A stretch of DNA of 64,000 nucleotides from Reticulitermes speratus (GCA_021186555.1 JAJKFL010000008.1:11463936-11527935); one strand, 5' to 3'; positions 1 through 11,588 are shown, counted from the first letter of the stretch. Notes: generated from the sequence alone by a model not told the origin. Program-made: numbers and translations.

Positions 1-195
1 TAAAGTGAAGTTGTCCCTGTGTGCACTATAAAGGCAAACGGTGGAGCAGAGTTATAGCTCCACCCATTCTTAGCCTTGGCACTAGAAGGAGGTTAATGGC
101 CAACTTCACACCCTGGACGCTTTACACCCGGGAAAGAGCCCCTTGTACCCTTTGATTAGGAGGCTGCCAACCTGAACGTTTTTGAGAAGAACAAA
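1..195 (-). mobile_element. SINE family A, tRNA head missing
   Basis: Minus-strand body of the most common SINE in the window, shown by AAGTTGTCCCTGTG, GGAGCAGAGTTATAGCTCCA and the CCCGGGAAAGAG blocks shared with copies at 17755, 51800 and 63800. Truncated before the B box. Confidence 0.75.
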
Positions 196-199
196 CTAC

Positions 200-930
200 C
201 TCATTATGTAATACTCCTAACTGTACTCTTGCTATATTCCTTTTATATAAAAATATTTTCTTAGGCAATTTCTTTTTCAAACATTTGTAATTTATTTTGT
301 GTTCATTTTGTCTGTTGCTTACTGTATTCAATGAAGCACAATTTTATTCACCATCTAAAGCACCCAGATTAATTTGATATTTGACTTAAGTTAGGAACCC
401 AACATATTTTGATTCTGATTATAAACCATCATCAGGTATTCTTTGTGATTTACTTTCTTCCTTGAAATTAATAGAAGTTTCACTTCTGGACACAGGTTCC
501 ATAATAACATCACAATGCCAGTATAACTAGAGTCAATGCTTCGGATGGTCAATTTCAGTTTACGGCATGTACTCTCTTCTACATCTTGAACACTGGTATC
601 GTAGGTTCAAATCATACTCAGGGTATGGATGTATGCCTGTGCTGTCTCTGTTAGTGTTGTCTTGTGTTAAGTACCTGCCCTGCAAAGGACTGATACCTTG
701 TCCAAGGAGTTCTATCAAATGTCTATAAATCAGATTCAGGAACTCTGAAAATGGGATGTGGTGGGCTCTATAAACATGTGCAGCCATACGGTTGAATAGG
801 TAAGGGCCCTATAAAGTGACTGACCCCTTGATACTTTCTTTCATGCTTTCTTTATGATGCTGTCAGTGTCTCAGACTGTATAGCATCAATGGTGGAATGA
901 TGTATGATGAATTGGAAAGGATCTGGAAGG
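200..930. other. no recognisable gene
   Basis: AT-rich unique-looking sequence with a few weak family C-like words near 880-930. Short ORFs lack splice signals or family resemblance. Confidence 0.6.
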
Positions 931-934
931 ACAT

Positions 935-1095
935 GATCATGGCCTAATCAAGGTACTGCCTTGGAATTTGCTTGAAGGGACTGAAGAAAACCACGAAAAA
1001 CCTCAGTCACGATAGTCGGTGTCCCAATCGATACTCGAACCAAGAACCCCTAAATGCAACTCTGTAGCTTTACCACTACATCACTCTGCTTGGTA
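935..1095 (-). mobile_element. SINE family C copy
   Basis: Shares ATGGCCTAATCAAGGTACT, GAAAACCACGAAAAACCTCA and a B-box-like GGTTCGAGTATCG (minus strand) with copies near 33060, 46130 and 61510. The A-box region reads GTAGTGGTAAAGC on the minus strand, so it is tRNA-derived. Confidence 0.65.
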
Positions 1096-2377
1096 TTCAA
1101 TACTCGTCAGTGCAGGTGTGTATAATGATATTCGTTCCAAATGCAAAAGTCAGGGATTTGAAGAAACCGTTCATAAATACATGTCACTTAACTTTCATTA
1201 TATCTTACTTTAACAAACAATTAAGTTTTCTCGGATTTGTCATATCAATGTTTAAATGCATTGTACAACTTAATTTATTTTAAACCACAGAACACAATAC
1301 TAATTGTACTTAACTACATACAAAGACAGATCACTGACATTGAAAATTAAATTTATTAGGTTAACATCAAATGGATGCACAGCCTAATATCTGACAGGAT
1401 TGTGTGACAATTTTTAACTACTGACTTCCTTACCTGGAATGAATTACCTTCTGGGAATAAATGGAATCATCAAAAGCGATTCCTGCTAGCACGTAATCCA
1501 TTACATTAACTACGTTTGATGTAAGCGCTTGGTACATTTCCTTCTGACTGCTGAATGACTGAGCTGTAAAGCAAGACATTCCAATGACATAGAATTAACA
1601 GAAAGCTTGAATAACATTTACATAATCAAAAAGAAATTACAAGACTCCATTTCTTTTAATAAGCGATCCACCACTTATTGTCCTAAATAATACTTTAAAG
1701 AATTATGTCACAGAGACTGCATGATTTCAGTTCCCTTGTGATCACATTTGTCTGCAAAACATTTTCAAAATTGTTATATCTTCTGAAACGGGCGTTCTCA
1801 TTATCATTGTAATTCCATTTCCATTTCTGAATTTGCAATAATCCAAAAAAATGAAAATCATTTTCTGTAGAAGTGGACTTTGGATCTTGTATACATATGA
1901 CAGGCAAGCTCATATACAACCATTAAGTTGGGTTTTTTTTTTTTTTTTTTTTTGGAGTATACTTACGTACAAACGTTACATCCTGTGTTGCATTATTCAA
2001 ATCGGAAATGACGTTTTTCATGATACTCCCAAATGGCTCTTTGTCTGGGGACCAGGCAATGCCCCACTTATCTCTAAGTGAAAAAAACATGTTTGATTAG
2101 AATATGAGCGTCTACACAAATGACAATATGAACTAAAAATGTTTGATGCCATTTTGATAAACAAAATATTCCCAAATTATGTACTTTGTACTCTTATATC
2201 CAACATCATATTACTTTGCTATTTGCTTAACAGCAAAGATAATAGTGTGAACAAATATATGTTGTAGATGCATACATTACTTCAACAAACTGTAGTGAAC
2301 ATACAACCACAGTTTTCATTTTGATCAATTATAGACATATGAGATTTGATGTTCTCACAGCAGTTGTGATGAAGTTG

Positions 2378-2470
2378 AAGTATTCTGGGATGTGACACTG
2401 TGACAATTGGTAAATAAAAATTAGAACTATTTACCAGTTGACAACGTATCCTATCCCAGAAGACATGAAT
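2378..2470. repeat. MITE-like element, family M, short copy
   Basis: GTATTCTGGGATGTGACACTG pairs with CGTATCCTATCCCAGAAG; the inner part is reduced to a few dozen bases (GGTAAATA...TATTTACC). Confidence 0.6.
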
Positions 2471-2633
2471 TTTCACTAAAATTGATCTTTAATGATAAAA
2501 TGTCTTAATTCACACAGATGTTAAGTATACACACAAATATTTAAGAAATTGAACACTTTCTTATAACTATTCTAATTCCTGCATATCCTTCTCCAAAAAT
2601 TTACTAATCCACTCCCTTTTTCTTAAAATTTAG

Positions 2634-2802
2634 GAACCACTAAAACAGCTGGAAGCTGCATATCTTATGAGTAGTTTAGATGAATATGTTGAGTTTACTG
2701 TACAAAGTGAGGTGAAGGTGAAAAGAATGGGAACGTCAACACGAGAAGAAATAAACCCAATTGTTCTACATGCAGACAAGCATGCCAGATTTGTTGGTTT
2801 GT
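2634..2802 (+). CDS. candidate internal coding exon, unidentified (weak farnesyltransferase beta resemblance)
   Basis: A 169-nt open segment is bounded by a good acceptor (CCCTTTTTCTTAAAATTTAG) and a consensus donor (GTAAGT at 2803). Frame 1 reads EPLKQLEAAYLMSSLDEYVE, then FTVQSEVKVKRMGTSTREE and NPIVLHADKHARFVGL. Codon use and amino-acid mix look protein-like, unlike the surrounding AT-rich DNA. EPL..L, VE..V.SE..KV and VL..KH occur in the same order in the N-terminus of human protein farnesyltransferase beta (FNTB), but this is recalled similarity, not an alignment. No neighbouring exon with the diagnostic FNTB block was found. It could be a real exon of a gene with long introns, or a stranded fragment. 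Confidence 0.4.
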
Positions 2803-2889
2803 GTAAGTTTACAAAATTAGAATTTGCTTGCAGGCTTTTGAAAAAAAAAAAAAAGGGATATCCAGGTGGGTGCACCAACACCAATGGCA

Positions 2890-5650
2890 CCTAATTTAAT
2901 CCATGTAGAATTCCATGCCATATCATTTTTTGAATTACAAAAATTCATGCAGTAATAAACAATTTTCAAATAAATATCAAAGTACCAAGAAAGCACACCT
3001 TTAATTTTGTTAGCACAGCTTATGTTAGGTTACTCATATCTATCTTTGTTTAATCTGAGGACTGAACTCAGATTCTGCACTTTTACTTTTACTGGTACAT
3101 CTCCATAATATACACAACAGATATATGGATTTCATTAAAACCGTATCTATAACAAACGCATTAGCTTTAGCTATTGTGTACAACATGCATAAAACTTCAT
3201 AAATACAAAACAAGCTAATGTGTTAAAAGACAAATCAGTCACATTAATCTGTGTCTGTTCATGCATGTCACACTACACCCAATTAACAGCGATCAAGTAG
3301 TCAAGCAATATAAAGGTTCAAGAGATGTACAAACAAAATATGTACTCTCTGCTGTGTGTAATGCAAGTGGAAGGAATCTAAAACTATTTTGCTCCATGCA
3401 ACGAAAATTATTTAAAAATGGTTCTTGTATACTGCCATAAAATTCACAATTATGCCAAGTCGTAATAATTTTTAGTCACATAATTTGCATGCATAAATAC
3501 ATTGTTCATTTCTGGCATTTATTTCTCATAACTTGTTGTCAATAAGAGATTATTTTTGTCTCTTGAAGACAGCATAGTTTGCAGCCTGTTGTTGGACACA
3601 CACACACACACACATACAAAGAAAAATATGCAATTTAAAATTACTTTAGGCACGTGCAACTTGTTTTCAATGGCCCACGAGCTGCCAAGTATTACATAAA
3701 CTTTGTTTTGTGTATATTAATACATTCACATGTGCTGCCAGCATACCAGGTTCATCACAGTTAATGTGTGTGTATTAATGAAATACATTTCATTCTTTTT
3801 CATTGTGCCCTTCTGTAATATTTAAGACATTATGCTGTTAGGTGCAGACCATACAATACATAATACATTCTCAGTGCATTAAAGCTATATTATTTATGCA
3901 ATTGTAAAATTAGTAGTATAGCCATACCTGAATATCCATCGTTCTGTTCCCATTCCAAACCCAAATTTATGTCTGTCAGAACATACAAAAGCACACACCA
4001 GTCATTCTTCTATTAGCAATGCAAAACTTTGGCTATGAATTTTGACAAAATATATTTTATGTCCATTGATTTACTTTGGATTGTAGATATCTGAGTTCTG
4101 TCAATGGTTTTGTTGAAGATTCAAGTTTTCTGGGATGCTACATTGTGTTGACTGGTGAATATTACTATTCTAGGACTGCTCGACTTCGGGAGGAAAAAGG
4201 TGTTGTAGTGATCCTTCAAAATGCCACTAACTACGTATTTACAAGTTGACACAGTGTAACATCCCATTCTTATACTTTGCATATGTCTGCTTTATGCCCT
4301 ACTGAAGTTACAGGTCACTTCAAAAACAAAATTTTTATGTCGTTTGAGTACAGAAAGGCATTAATAATATGAAGTTAAACTTGCTAAGTGCATGTTTTTA
4401 AAATTTAACATTGAACTTTATTTAATTTATTGTCGCAAATGAAATTTGCAAGGAGCTGGGCTAAAAAGAAAAGTTTAAATTCAATTATGAAAGAGAGACC
4501 ATACTATTCTGGCAATTATTGTCATGCAATTATAATGCTGTTGAAAATTCTGCAAAATAAAGTACTGGCAATTTAGAATGTGATTGATTTACTGCAGTAT
4601 TATTTGATTGTATCCTCTTACTTCAGTTTTCTCATTATTTTTTTAAATTTAGTTTTCTATCCCAAATGTTGCCACTAGCATAAAAAATAGAAGCAATAGA
4701 ACGTCCCTCTGTATGCTGATAAATAAATTACCTGAAAATAAGAGTAAAACCAAGCCCTGAAGTGACGTGTACTTTAGAGTTAAGACAAAAGACAAAATAA
4801 CTGCAGTGTAATGAATCAACCACTGTGACAGACTTTTATAGGATCACCTAATGTGCATAGCAGGTTCCAGTGAAACTGGTACATGCATTTCCTGTTCCCT
4901 TGGTTTGTTCCTTTGTTACAGAAATGATCATATTGCGATGCTGGATTGACAATTTAGTTCAGTTGCAGTATTCTTATCCAATATCAGGGGAAAATCTTTG
5001 CCTGGATTTGACGTTGCACATTCCTGATAAAAGATCTTTTGAGTAGGGCAAGCATTACGTACACTGTTTCTCAAAATAGACAGGCTATAGTTTTGTAAAA
5101 GGCATGAGTTTCTTTTTTGTGAAGACCATGCCTTCTGGAACAAAAACACGTCTAAAATCACTTGAACGTAAATAAGTATTAACGCACAGAAGCCTAAACA
5201 TTAAAACACGTTTTTTTTTTTAAATTTTAAGGTTAAACTCTGTAAAGCAACATTACAATTGAAGCAAAGGCCTTTCCAAACACATGTATAAGAAATTATT
5301 CTTGTACTCTTTCATATTATTGTTAAAAAGATCTTGACAAAAAATACATTAAACTGTGCTCACAATAAATCCCAGGAGAATTTTTCCTTCTCACAGACAC
5401 AAAATTTCAAAACTGTAGATACGCTTTGTGTTCTGGTTACAAGCACAGAAATAATAAATAGTACGTTTTGTAAGTAACATTGCGATCTGTAGGGGAAATG
5501 AAGAGGTCCTATGTGCTCACCTGTGGTATATTTTACAGAAAATGAAATTTTGTACGTGAATTTAGTTAGGAGGAAAAGATTTGGTATAAAACAGACAACA
5601 CTTATGTAAAAATTAAAGTTGATGTTTGTGTATTCTTGCAGTAAGTTATA
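2890..5650. other. no recognisable gene apart from one MITE-like element
   Basis: AT-rich non-coding sequence with a CA run at 3598 and scattered polypurine tracts. Probably intron or intergenic. Confidence 0.6.
4117..4275. repeat. MITE-like element, family M
   Basis: Outer arms GTTTTCTGGGATGCTACATTG.. and the complementary ..AGTGTAACATCCCATTC, with TTGACTGG/CAAGTTGACA inside and GATCCTTCAAAATGCC in the centre. Confidence 0.65.
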
Positions 5651-5654
5651 CCTT

Positions 5655-6060
5655 TCATTGTTCACTCATTCATTCACTCATTCACTCACTCACTCACTCA
5701 CTCACTCATGCATCCATCCATCCATCAATCCAACCATCTGCCAGCCAGCCCACCAACTCGTCTGTCCATTCTTTCGTTCATTCTTTCATTCATTCATTCA
5801 TTCATTTATTCACTCACTCACTCACTCACTCACTCACTCATGCATCCATCCATCCATCCATCAGCCATCAATCCATCCATCTGCCAGCCTGCCCACCAAC
5901 TTGTCTGTCCATTTATTCATTCATTCACTCACTCACTTCATCACTCACTCACTCACTCACTCATGCATCCATCCATCAATCCATCCATCTACCAGCCCAC
6001 CCACCAACTCGTCTGTCCATTCATTCATTCATTCATTCATTCATTATTCATTCATTATAT
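5655..6060. repeat. compound tetranucleotide array (TCAT/CACT/ATCC) with higher-order structure
   Basis: Runs of CATT, CACT and CATC alternate with a conserved spacer (CAGCC..CCCACCAACT.GTCTGTCCATTC) three times, with a super-period of about 130-140 bp. All three plus-strand frames stay open through most of it, giving His/Ser/Leu/Pro-rich spurious peptides. No gene is claimed. Confidence 0.9.
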
Positions 6061-6334
6061 AAAAAATAAAAACCTTATTAGTGGCCTTTGGTTTCCATTT
6101 CAATGTGAAATGTTCCAATGTCATTCTGCCACGTAATTCCTACATGAGAAATTTTTGTGCTTAAATATTCATGTTAAAATATACATGGACCTGTTGTGTA
6201 CATAAATTTTCAGTGCGTTTAAACAAATATTGGGACATGTCTGCAGACGGTAACGCATTTGACACCAGAGAACACAGCATAGTGAGAACCTTCATGGTTT
6301 GTATTCCTCTCCAAACATTATTCGGGTGACCACA

Positions 6335-6640
6335 TAATGGAGAATGAGATGGGCGGGAGCATGTGGCACATATGGGACAAAGGGGCGGTAAATACAGGGT
6401 TTTTGTTGGGAAACCTGAGGGAAAGAGACTACTTGGAAGACCTAGGCATAGATGGGAGGAATGGGAGGATAATATTAAAATCGATCTTCAGAAATGGGAT
6501 GGGGACATAAAATGGATTGATCTGACTCAGGACAGGGGGGGCAAGTAGTGGGCTCTTGAAAATATTGGTAATGAATCTTTTGTTATAATGTGTGGGGAAT
6601 TATTGAGTAGTGAGGAATTTAGTTAGAAGACTTGCTACAT
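6335..6640 (+). mobile_element. 3' end of a non-LTR retrotransposon ORF (endonuclease-RT tail)
   Basis: Reads MAHMGQRGGKYRVFVGKPEG, then LLGRPRHRWEEWEDNIKIDL and WIDLTQDR. This is the well-known tail (VGKPEGKRPLGRPRRRWEDN) of an abundant insect non-LTR element. It is 5' truncated. Other fragments are near 15000, 15290, 44826, 45785 and 58838. Confidence 0.75.
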
Positions 6641-6864
6641 GGTAGTTCACAAATATGACCATGTGAATCTGTGAATTAGTGCAAAAAGTGATATACGAAA
6701 TTTAGAGCACTAACTTCCTTAACAATTATATCGTTAACATAATACATAAAATAGGTATAGAAATATTTTACGCTAACATGGTGCTTTTATACGATATCCT
6801 TATTGATAAGAACCATAACATGTCTTTATTATCTACTGCGAAAGAAATATTTCAGAATGTAGAT

Positions 6865-7378
6865 GTACATGTAAACAAAGTGTAGATGGAACCCAGTAAA
6901 CAAAGTTAGATGTAACCAGTGAAAACAAAGTGTAGATGTAACCGTGTAAACAAAGTGAGATGTAACATGTGAACAAGTGTAGATGGTAACAGTGTAAACA
7001 AAGTGTAGATGTAACGTGTAAACAAAGTGTAGATGGTACCAGTGTTAACAATGTATATGTAACATGAAACAATAGAAGATGGTAACCATTAAAGAAATTA
7101 GTATGGAACGGTAAACAAAGTGTATTGGTACCATGTAAACATGTAATGGTAACCAGTGTAAACAAAGTGTAGATGGTAACCAGTGTAAACAAAGTGTAGA
7201 TGGTAACCAGTGTAAACAAAGTGTAGATGGTAACCAGTGTAAACAAAGTGTAGATGGTAACCAGTGTAAACAAAGTGTAGATGGTAACCAGTGTAAACAA
7301 ATAGATGTAACAGTGTAACAAGGAGATGGTAACCAGTGTAAACAAAGTGTAGATGGTAACCAGTGTAAACAAAGCCTG
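6865..7378. repeat. 27-bp minisatellite
   Basis: Unit GTAAACAAAGTGTAGATGGTAACCAGT in pieces: GTAAACAAAGTGTAGATG then GTAACCAGT. About 18-19 units; those at 7150-7300 and 7330-7378 are perfect, those on the left carry many small deletions. Confidence 0.9.
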
Positions 7379-7947
7379 TCTTTATGAGGACGTTCTTGGG
7401 ATCAAACCCCCCACCGCCTGAAAGTCGCGTCTTATAAATACAAAATAACTTTTAAATTTATTTTTGTTTACTAGAGGATGGTGTATTAAATATTACGACA
7501 AGCTGTTTGTACATGCTATGAACAGTTTCAGAAAAAAAAAAATATTGGAGTTAAGATTCAAGGGATGTATTTGACAGATATTAACCAAAATTAAATTAGC
7601 ATCAGAACGCCTAGGGTTTACCCCAATTTTGTAGAAATCTTTTGCGTGGTTTAATACGACACCACACCCCCTTCCTGCTTATATCTTACGGATTTCGTGC
7701 GGAGAACGCATAATAATGTAATGGCAAAGTATGGGAATTTAGAACACACAGTCGGTGACGTCAGTTGCATCTCATATTCCATTGTCCTAAGGGATCAGTA
7801 AAATGACACAGTACGCCCATTAATATTACACACCTGGGCGGAAATGGCATCGATTTCCATTTCTTAACTAAGAACTTTCATGTGTCTGTCCGGTTGCTGA
7901 GTGCAACAATTGTGAACCAACCAAGAAATCGGTAGGCGCTCTTAAGG

Positions 7948-7948
<1 letters not shown>

Positions 7949-7985
<37 letters not shown>

Positions 7986-7990
7986 TATCA
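7949..7990. repeat. ATT trinucleotide microsatellite
   Basis: (ATT)n. Similar ATT/TAA tracts lie at 8488-8520, 8606-8627 and 11425-11472, and a CA/CCACCA tract near 8550-8590. Confidence 0.9.
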
Positions 7991-8700
7991 TAATTTGCCA
8001 TTTGCTTAAGCCTGCAGGTTAGTAAACTGAATTATTCATGATGTGGTAGGGCAAACAATTTCTTTCGTATCATCATCCCTCACCCCATTTCTTCCGTACT
8101 TTAATCCCTTTGATACCTTTATCTTCTTCCCTACTTTATCCCGATTTACTTTCCCACCCACTTCATTTGTCCGTCCTATTTACACTCCTCTCCCACTTCT
8201 CCCCCCCCCCTTTCCTATTCGTTACCACATCATCCGGTTTCCCCATGCCCTAGGAAAGGCGCCAAAATCAAGAGTTGAGCCTTTCTTGGGCGTAAGAGAA
8301 ATTGCACATTATTATTATTATTTATTTATCACCTTTATGCAGGATATTTACAATTACATACCTGAAACAAACCACGTTTCTAGGGTATATAATGTTGCAG
8401 CTATTCTGTGGTTACAATTTATGCTACATGTAATGTTATTTCCCATGTTGAATATTTTGTACCTTTACATTAGTACTTTCCGAAGTATTATTATTATTAT
8501 TATTATATTATTATTATTACAAATTTAGTTGAATTACCATTACTATCACCATCAACACCATTTCCACCACCAACACCACCACCACCACCATAATAATCAA
8601 CATATAATAATAATAATAATAATAATAACAGCATTACACTGCTAGCCTTTCATTATCTTACGTGTATTCTGCAACCCGTCAGTCAACAGTACAGTAGGCT

Positions 8701-8734
8701 ACGACTGTAATCTTATTTGCAAGATTACAGTCGT
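8701..8734. repeat. short inverted repeat beside the 60-bp satellite
   Basis: ACGACTGTAATCTT and AAGATTACAGTCGT are exact complements separated by ATTTGC. It lies 37 bp before the first satellite unit. Confidence 0.85.
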
Positions 8735-8770
8735 GCTGTAACGCTGTACGCGCAGCACAGTAGGCCTACT

Positions 8771-9608
8771 ACGTGACAGGACACGTTCTCTCTAGTTCTG
8801 GCTCTTCACCGAGCACGTCAGCACAGTGCTACGTGACAGGACACTTTCTCTCTAGTTCTGGCTCTTCACCGAGCACGTCAGCACAGTGCTACGTGACAGG
8901 ACACGTTCTCTCTAGTTCTGGCTCTTCACCGAGCACGTCAGCACAGTGCTACGTGACAGGACACGTTCTCTCTAGTTCTGGCTCTTCACCGAGCACGTCA
9001 GCACAGTGCTACGTGACAGGACACGTTCTCTCTAGTTCTGGCTCTTCACCGAGCACGTCAGCACAGTGCTACGTGACAGGACACGTTCTCTCTAGTTCTG
9101 GCTCTTCACCGAGCACGTCAGCACAGTGCTACGTGACAGGACACGTTCTCTCTAGTTCTGGCTCTTCACCGAGCACGTCAGCACAGTGCTACGTGACAGG
9201 ACACGTTCTCTCTAGTTCTGGCTCTTCACCGAGCACGTCAGCACAGTGCTACGTGACAGGACACGTTCTCTCTAGTTCTGGCTCTTCACCGAGCACGTCA
9301 GCACAGTGCTACGTGACAGGACACGTTCTCTCTAGTTCTGGCTCTTCACCGAGCACGTCAGCACAGTGCTACGTGACAGGACCCGTTCTCTCTAGTTCTG
9401 GCTCTTCACCGAGCACGTCAGCACAGTGCTACGTGACAGGACACTTTCTCTCTAGTTCTGGCTCTTCACCGAGCACGTCAGCACAGTGCTACGTGACAGG
9501 ACACGTTCTCTCTAGTTCTGGCTCTTCACCGAGCACGTCAGCACAGTGCTACGTGACAGGACACGTTCTCTCTAGTTCTGGCTCTTCACCGAGCACGTCA
9601 GCACAGTG
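8771..9608. repeat. 60-bp satellite, 14 near-identical tandem units
   Basis: Unit begins ACGTGACAGGACACGTTCTC and ends GTCAGCACAGTGCT. Fourteen copies differ at only a few bases (for example CACTTT for CACGTT in units 2 and 12, CCCGTT in unit 11). Because 60 is a multiple of three, one frame stays open for 289 codons with a 20-residue period; this is not evidence for a protein. Confidence 0.95.
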
Positions 9609-9790
9609 GTTCAGACTGCAATCGACAGTTGCCCGGTTCTAATCCCGGCCGGTAAACCGCCTAGCCTGGCTTAGCTTCTTTGTGGTTTTCCTTCGTTCCT
9701 CCAGACAAACGCCTCAAACTGGCCACGACCGCTTCCATCCGTATTCCTTCCAATTCAGTATTCATAAACCGTCTTATCTTTCAGACGACA
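9605..9790 (+). mobile_element. tRNA-derived SINE (family E) joined to the 60-bp satellite
   Basis: CGGTTCTAATCCCGGCC acts as a B box; the body contains CCTCAAACTGGCCACGACCGCTTCC. It follows the last satellite unit without a gap. A related copy is at 42085. Confidence 0.5.
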
Positions 9791-10108
9791 GTGTCGTTAA
9801 TCATAACGAACTGTACAAGGTGTGTTAGCGAAGTAAGCTATCGTAATACAATAGACTGTCAGCTGTGTGTTAACGTTTATTTCTTGTGCCATGTTCACAC
9901 ATTTAAACATTATTCTGACGCTGTCTTCATGAACGCAAAAGATTAACGCGCTTATCACGTTAATCAGTTATATTATTATTATTATTTTGTTATATTAAGA
10001 TGAACCTTTCTCCCTTTAACTCTGACTCCTTCGTCAACTGAACCGTAATATATTATTTTGTATGTTTATTGTCCGAGAAATGTACACTTTTATTCACTTT
10101 TTTTAACA

Positions 10109-10153
10109 CAGTGCTACATGTTTCGAACCTTATCCCGGTTCATCTTCAGGGAC
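10109..10153 (-). ncRNA. hammerhead ribozyme-like motif, mirror copy in the left arm
   Basis: Reverse-strand copy of the motif at 10304, with the same CTGAAGA core, GAACC/GGTTC stem II and CGAAACATGTA. The two motifs point away from the centre of the foldback. Confidence 0.5.
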
Positions 10154-10303
10154 CTCAGTATTTTAAATTACACTGACTTTTTTACATCAATGGTACAAAG
10201 TATAAATTCATAAACAAAGTGAGTATTGTTCAGTTTTTACCATTTTAACCAATGTATAATTGTACCATTGCTGTAAAAAAGTCAGTGTAATTTAAAATAC
10301 TGA

Positions 10304-10348
10304 GGTCCCTGAAGATGAACCGGGATAAGGTTCGAAACATGTAGCACT
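10304..10348 (+). ncRNA. hammerhead ribozyme-like motif (PLE type)
   Basis: Core CTGAAGA at 10309-10315, perfect 5-bp stem II GAACC/GGTTC (loop 10322-10328), GAAA at 10334-10337, mini stem III AC/GT with loop AT, and A at the expected cleavage position (10343). Stem I (GGTCC with GCACT) pairs at four of five positions, one a G-U. Hammerheads with very short stem III are known from Penelope-like elements. Activity is untested. Confidence 0.55.
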
Positions 10349-10590
10349 GTGTTTCACAGAAATTAATAGTGAATAAAAGTGTACATTTGTGGGACAATAA
10401 GCATAGAAAAAAAATGTACGGAATGAATAGGCCTAATATTAAATATTATTTTGTGTTACGTTTTGTTATTTTTTGTTTTAATTTTATGTGTGTATGTAGT
10501 TTTTGTTGTAGAGTTCATCCCCTTGTGGCGTATTATATTGACATACGTGCTGCCGTCAGCCACAGCAAAGTTGTATTAGTTTCGTCAACA

Positions 10591-10631
10591 TATGCTACAT
10601 GTTTCGGTCGGACAGACCATCTTCATGCACT
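10591..10631 (-). ncRNA. hammerhead ribozyme-like motif with altered core base
   Basis: On the minus strand: GTGC, ATGAAGA, GGTC-TGTCC-GACC, GAAAC, AT, GTA, GCAT. Stems I and II are intact, but the first core base is A instead of C, which should reduce activity. Confidence 0.45.
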
Positions 10632-10974
10632 TAAATATATGACATTAGAACCCAAAATAAAATGCATATATACAGGCCTAATTAAAATTTGTGAGATCTC
10701 ACCAATTGTACAAGCCGTTACAATATTTATGCAGCACTAGAATATAAACATTTTATATATTTTCCTCGTGTGTGGTTCTTTAATGTATGTCCTGCTGCTG
10801 TCTCTAAAAGTTGTTAAATTTCTCATTTACTTCGAGTGCTTTGTTGCCTCATGTACTTGTGGGCAATCGTAAGTTATTTTAAATCAAAACATGGTTGTTA
10901 GGCGTTCTTTATGTTTCGATATCTACTTTTAGATGTACGTCTTGAGGGGAAGTTATTTATATTGCATTTTATTA

Positions 10975-11370
10975 GTGTATGTGTACTATGTACGTATGTG
11001 TGTATGTATGTATGTATATATGTATGTACGTACGTATGTTCGTATGTATATATGTATGTATGTATATATGTATATATGTATGTACGTACGTACGTGTTTG
11101 TATGTATGTACGTACGTGTTTGTAGTTTATGTATAGTATGTATTGTACGTATGTATGTATGATGTACGTATGTATGTACGTATGTTTGTATGTACGTACG
11201 TATGTATGTATGTATGTATGTACGTATGTATGTATGTACGTATGTTTGTACGTATGTATGTATATATGTATGTATGTATATATGTATGTATATATGTATT
11301 ACGTACGTACGTGTTTGTATGTATGTATGTGTATGTACGTTATATCTGTGTATTAGTGCTGATTTTGTAA
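10975..11370. repeat. GTAT/GTAC microsatellite, about 400 bp
   Basis: Interspersed TGTATGTA, TGTACGTA and TATATG repeats, giving Tyr/Val/Met/Cys-rich spurious ORFs in several frames. Confidence 0.92.
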
Positions 11371-11588
11371 TTGGCTATTAGGCTGTTAAGTCCCCATGTA
11401 AATAAACAATTGAGTTGAAGTGAAAAGTTATTATTATTCTTCTTCTTCTTATTATTTATTATTATTATTATTTTCGACATCATCACCATCATAAGAAGAC
11501 GAAGACACTAACAAACCCATAAAGCAGGTGACCATCAACATGTGAACAGACTCAAAGCAGAACACACAACACACAATGCACCACTTAC

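Larger units (their letters stand above)
10061..10404. repeat. foldback element with about 137-144 bp inverted arms, each with a hammerhead-like motif
   Basis: The left arm (10061-10197) and right arm (10261-10404) are near-perfect reverse complements, joined by about 60 bp. Each arm contains CTGAAGA, a GAACC/GGTTC hairpin and CGAAACATGTAGCAC. The right arm has about 16 extra bases (TCACAGAAATTAATAG). This organisation resembles inverted terminal repeats of Penelope-like elements. Confidence 0.8.

Noticed and set aside
5619-6136. Three ORFs of 142-147 codons
   Set aside because: They are frame variants of a tetranucleotide repeat array.
6833-7372. 179-codon minus-strand ORF
   Set aside because: It is the complement of the 27-bp minisatellite; the peptide is only the repeat (TLFTLVTIY).
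8771-9608. Possible CRISPR array
   Set aside because: Units are contiguous with no spacers, and the genome is eukaryotic.
8773-9642. A 289-codon ORF with a 20-residue repeat, possible repeat protein or antifreeze/silk-like gene
   Set aside because: It is the translation of a 60-bp satellite whose period is a multiple of three; no splice sites, start context or conserved family.
10911-11381. Several Tyr/Val/Cys-rich ORFs
   Set aside because: Translations of the GTAT/GTAC microsatellite.
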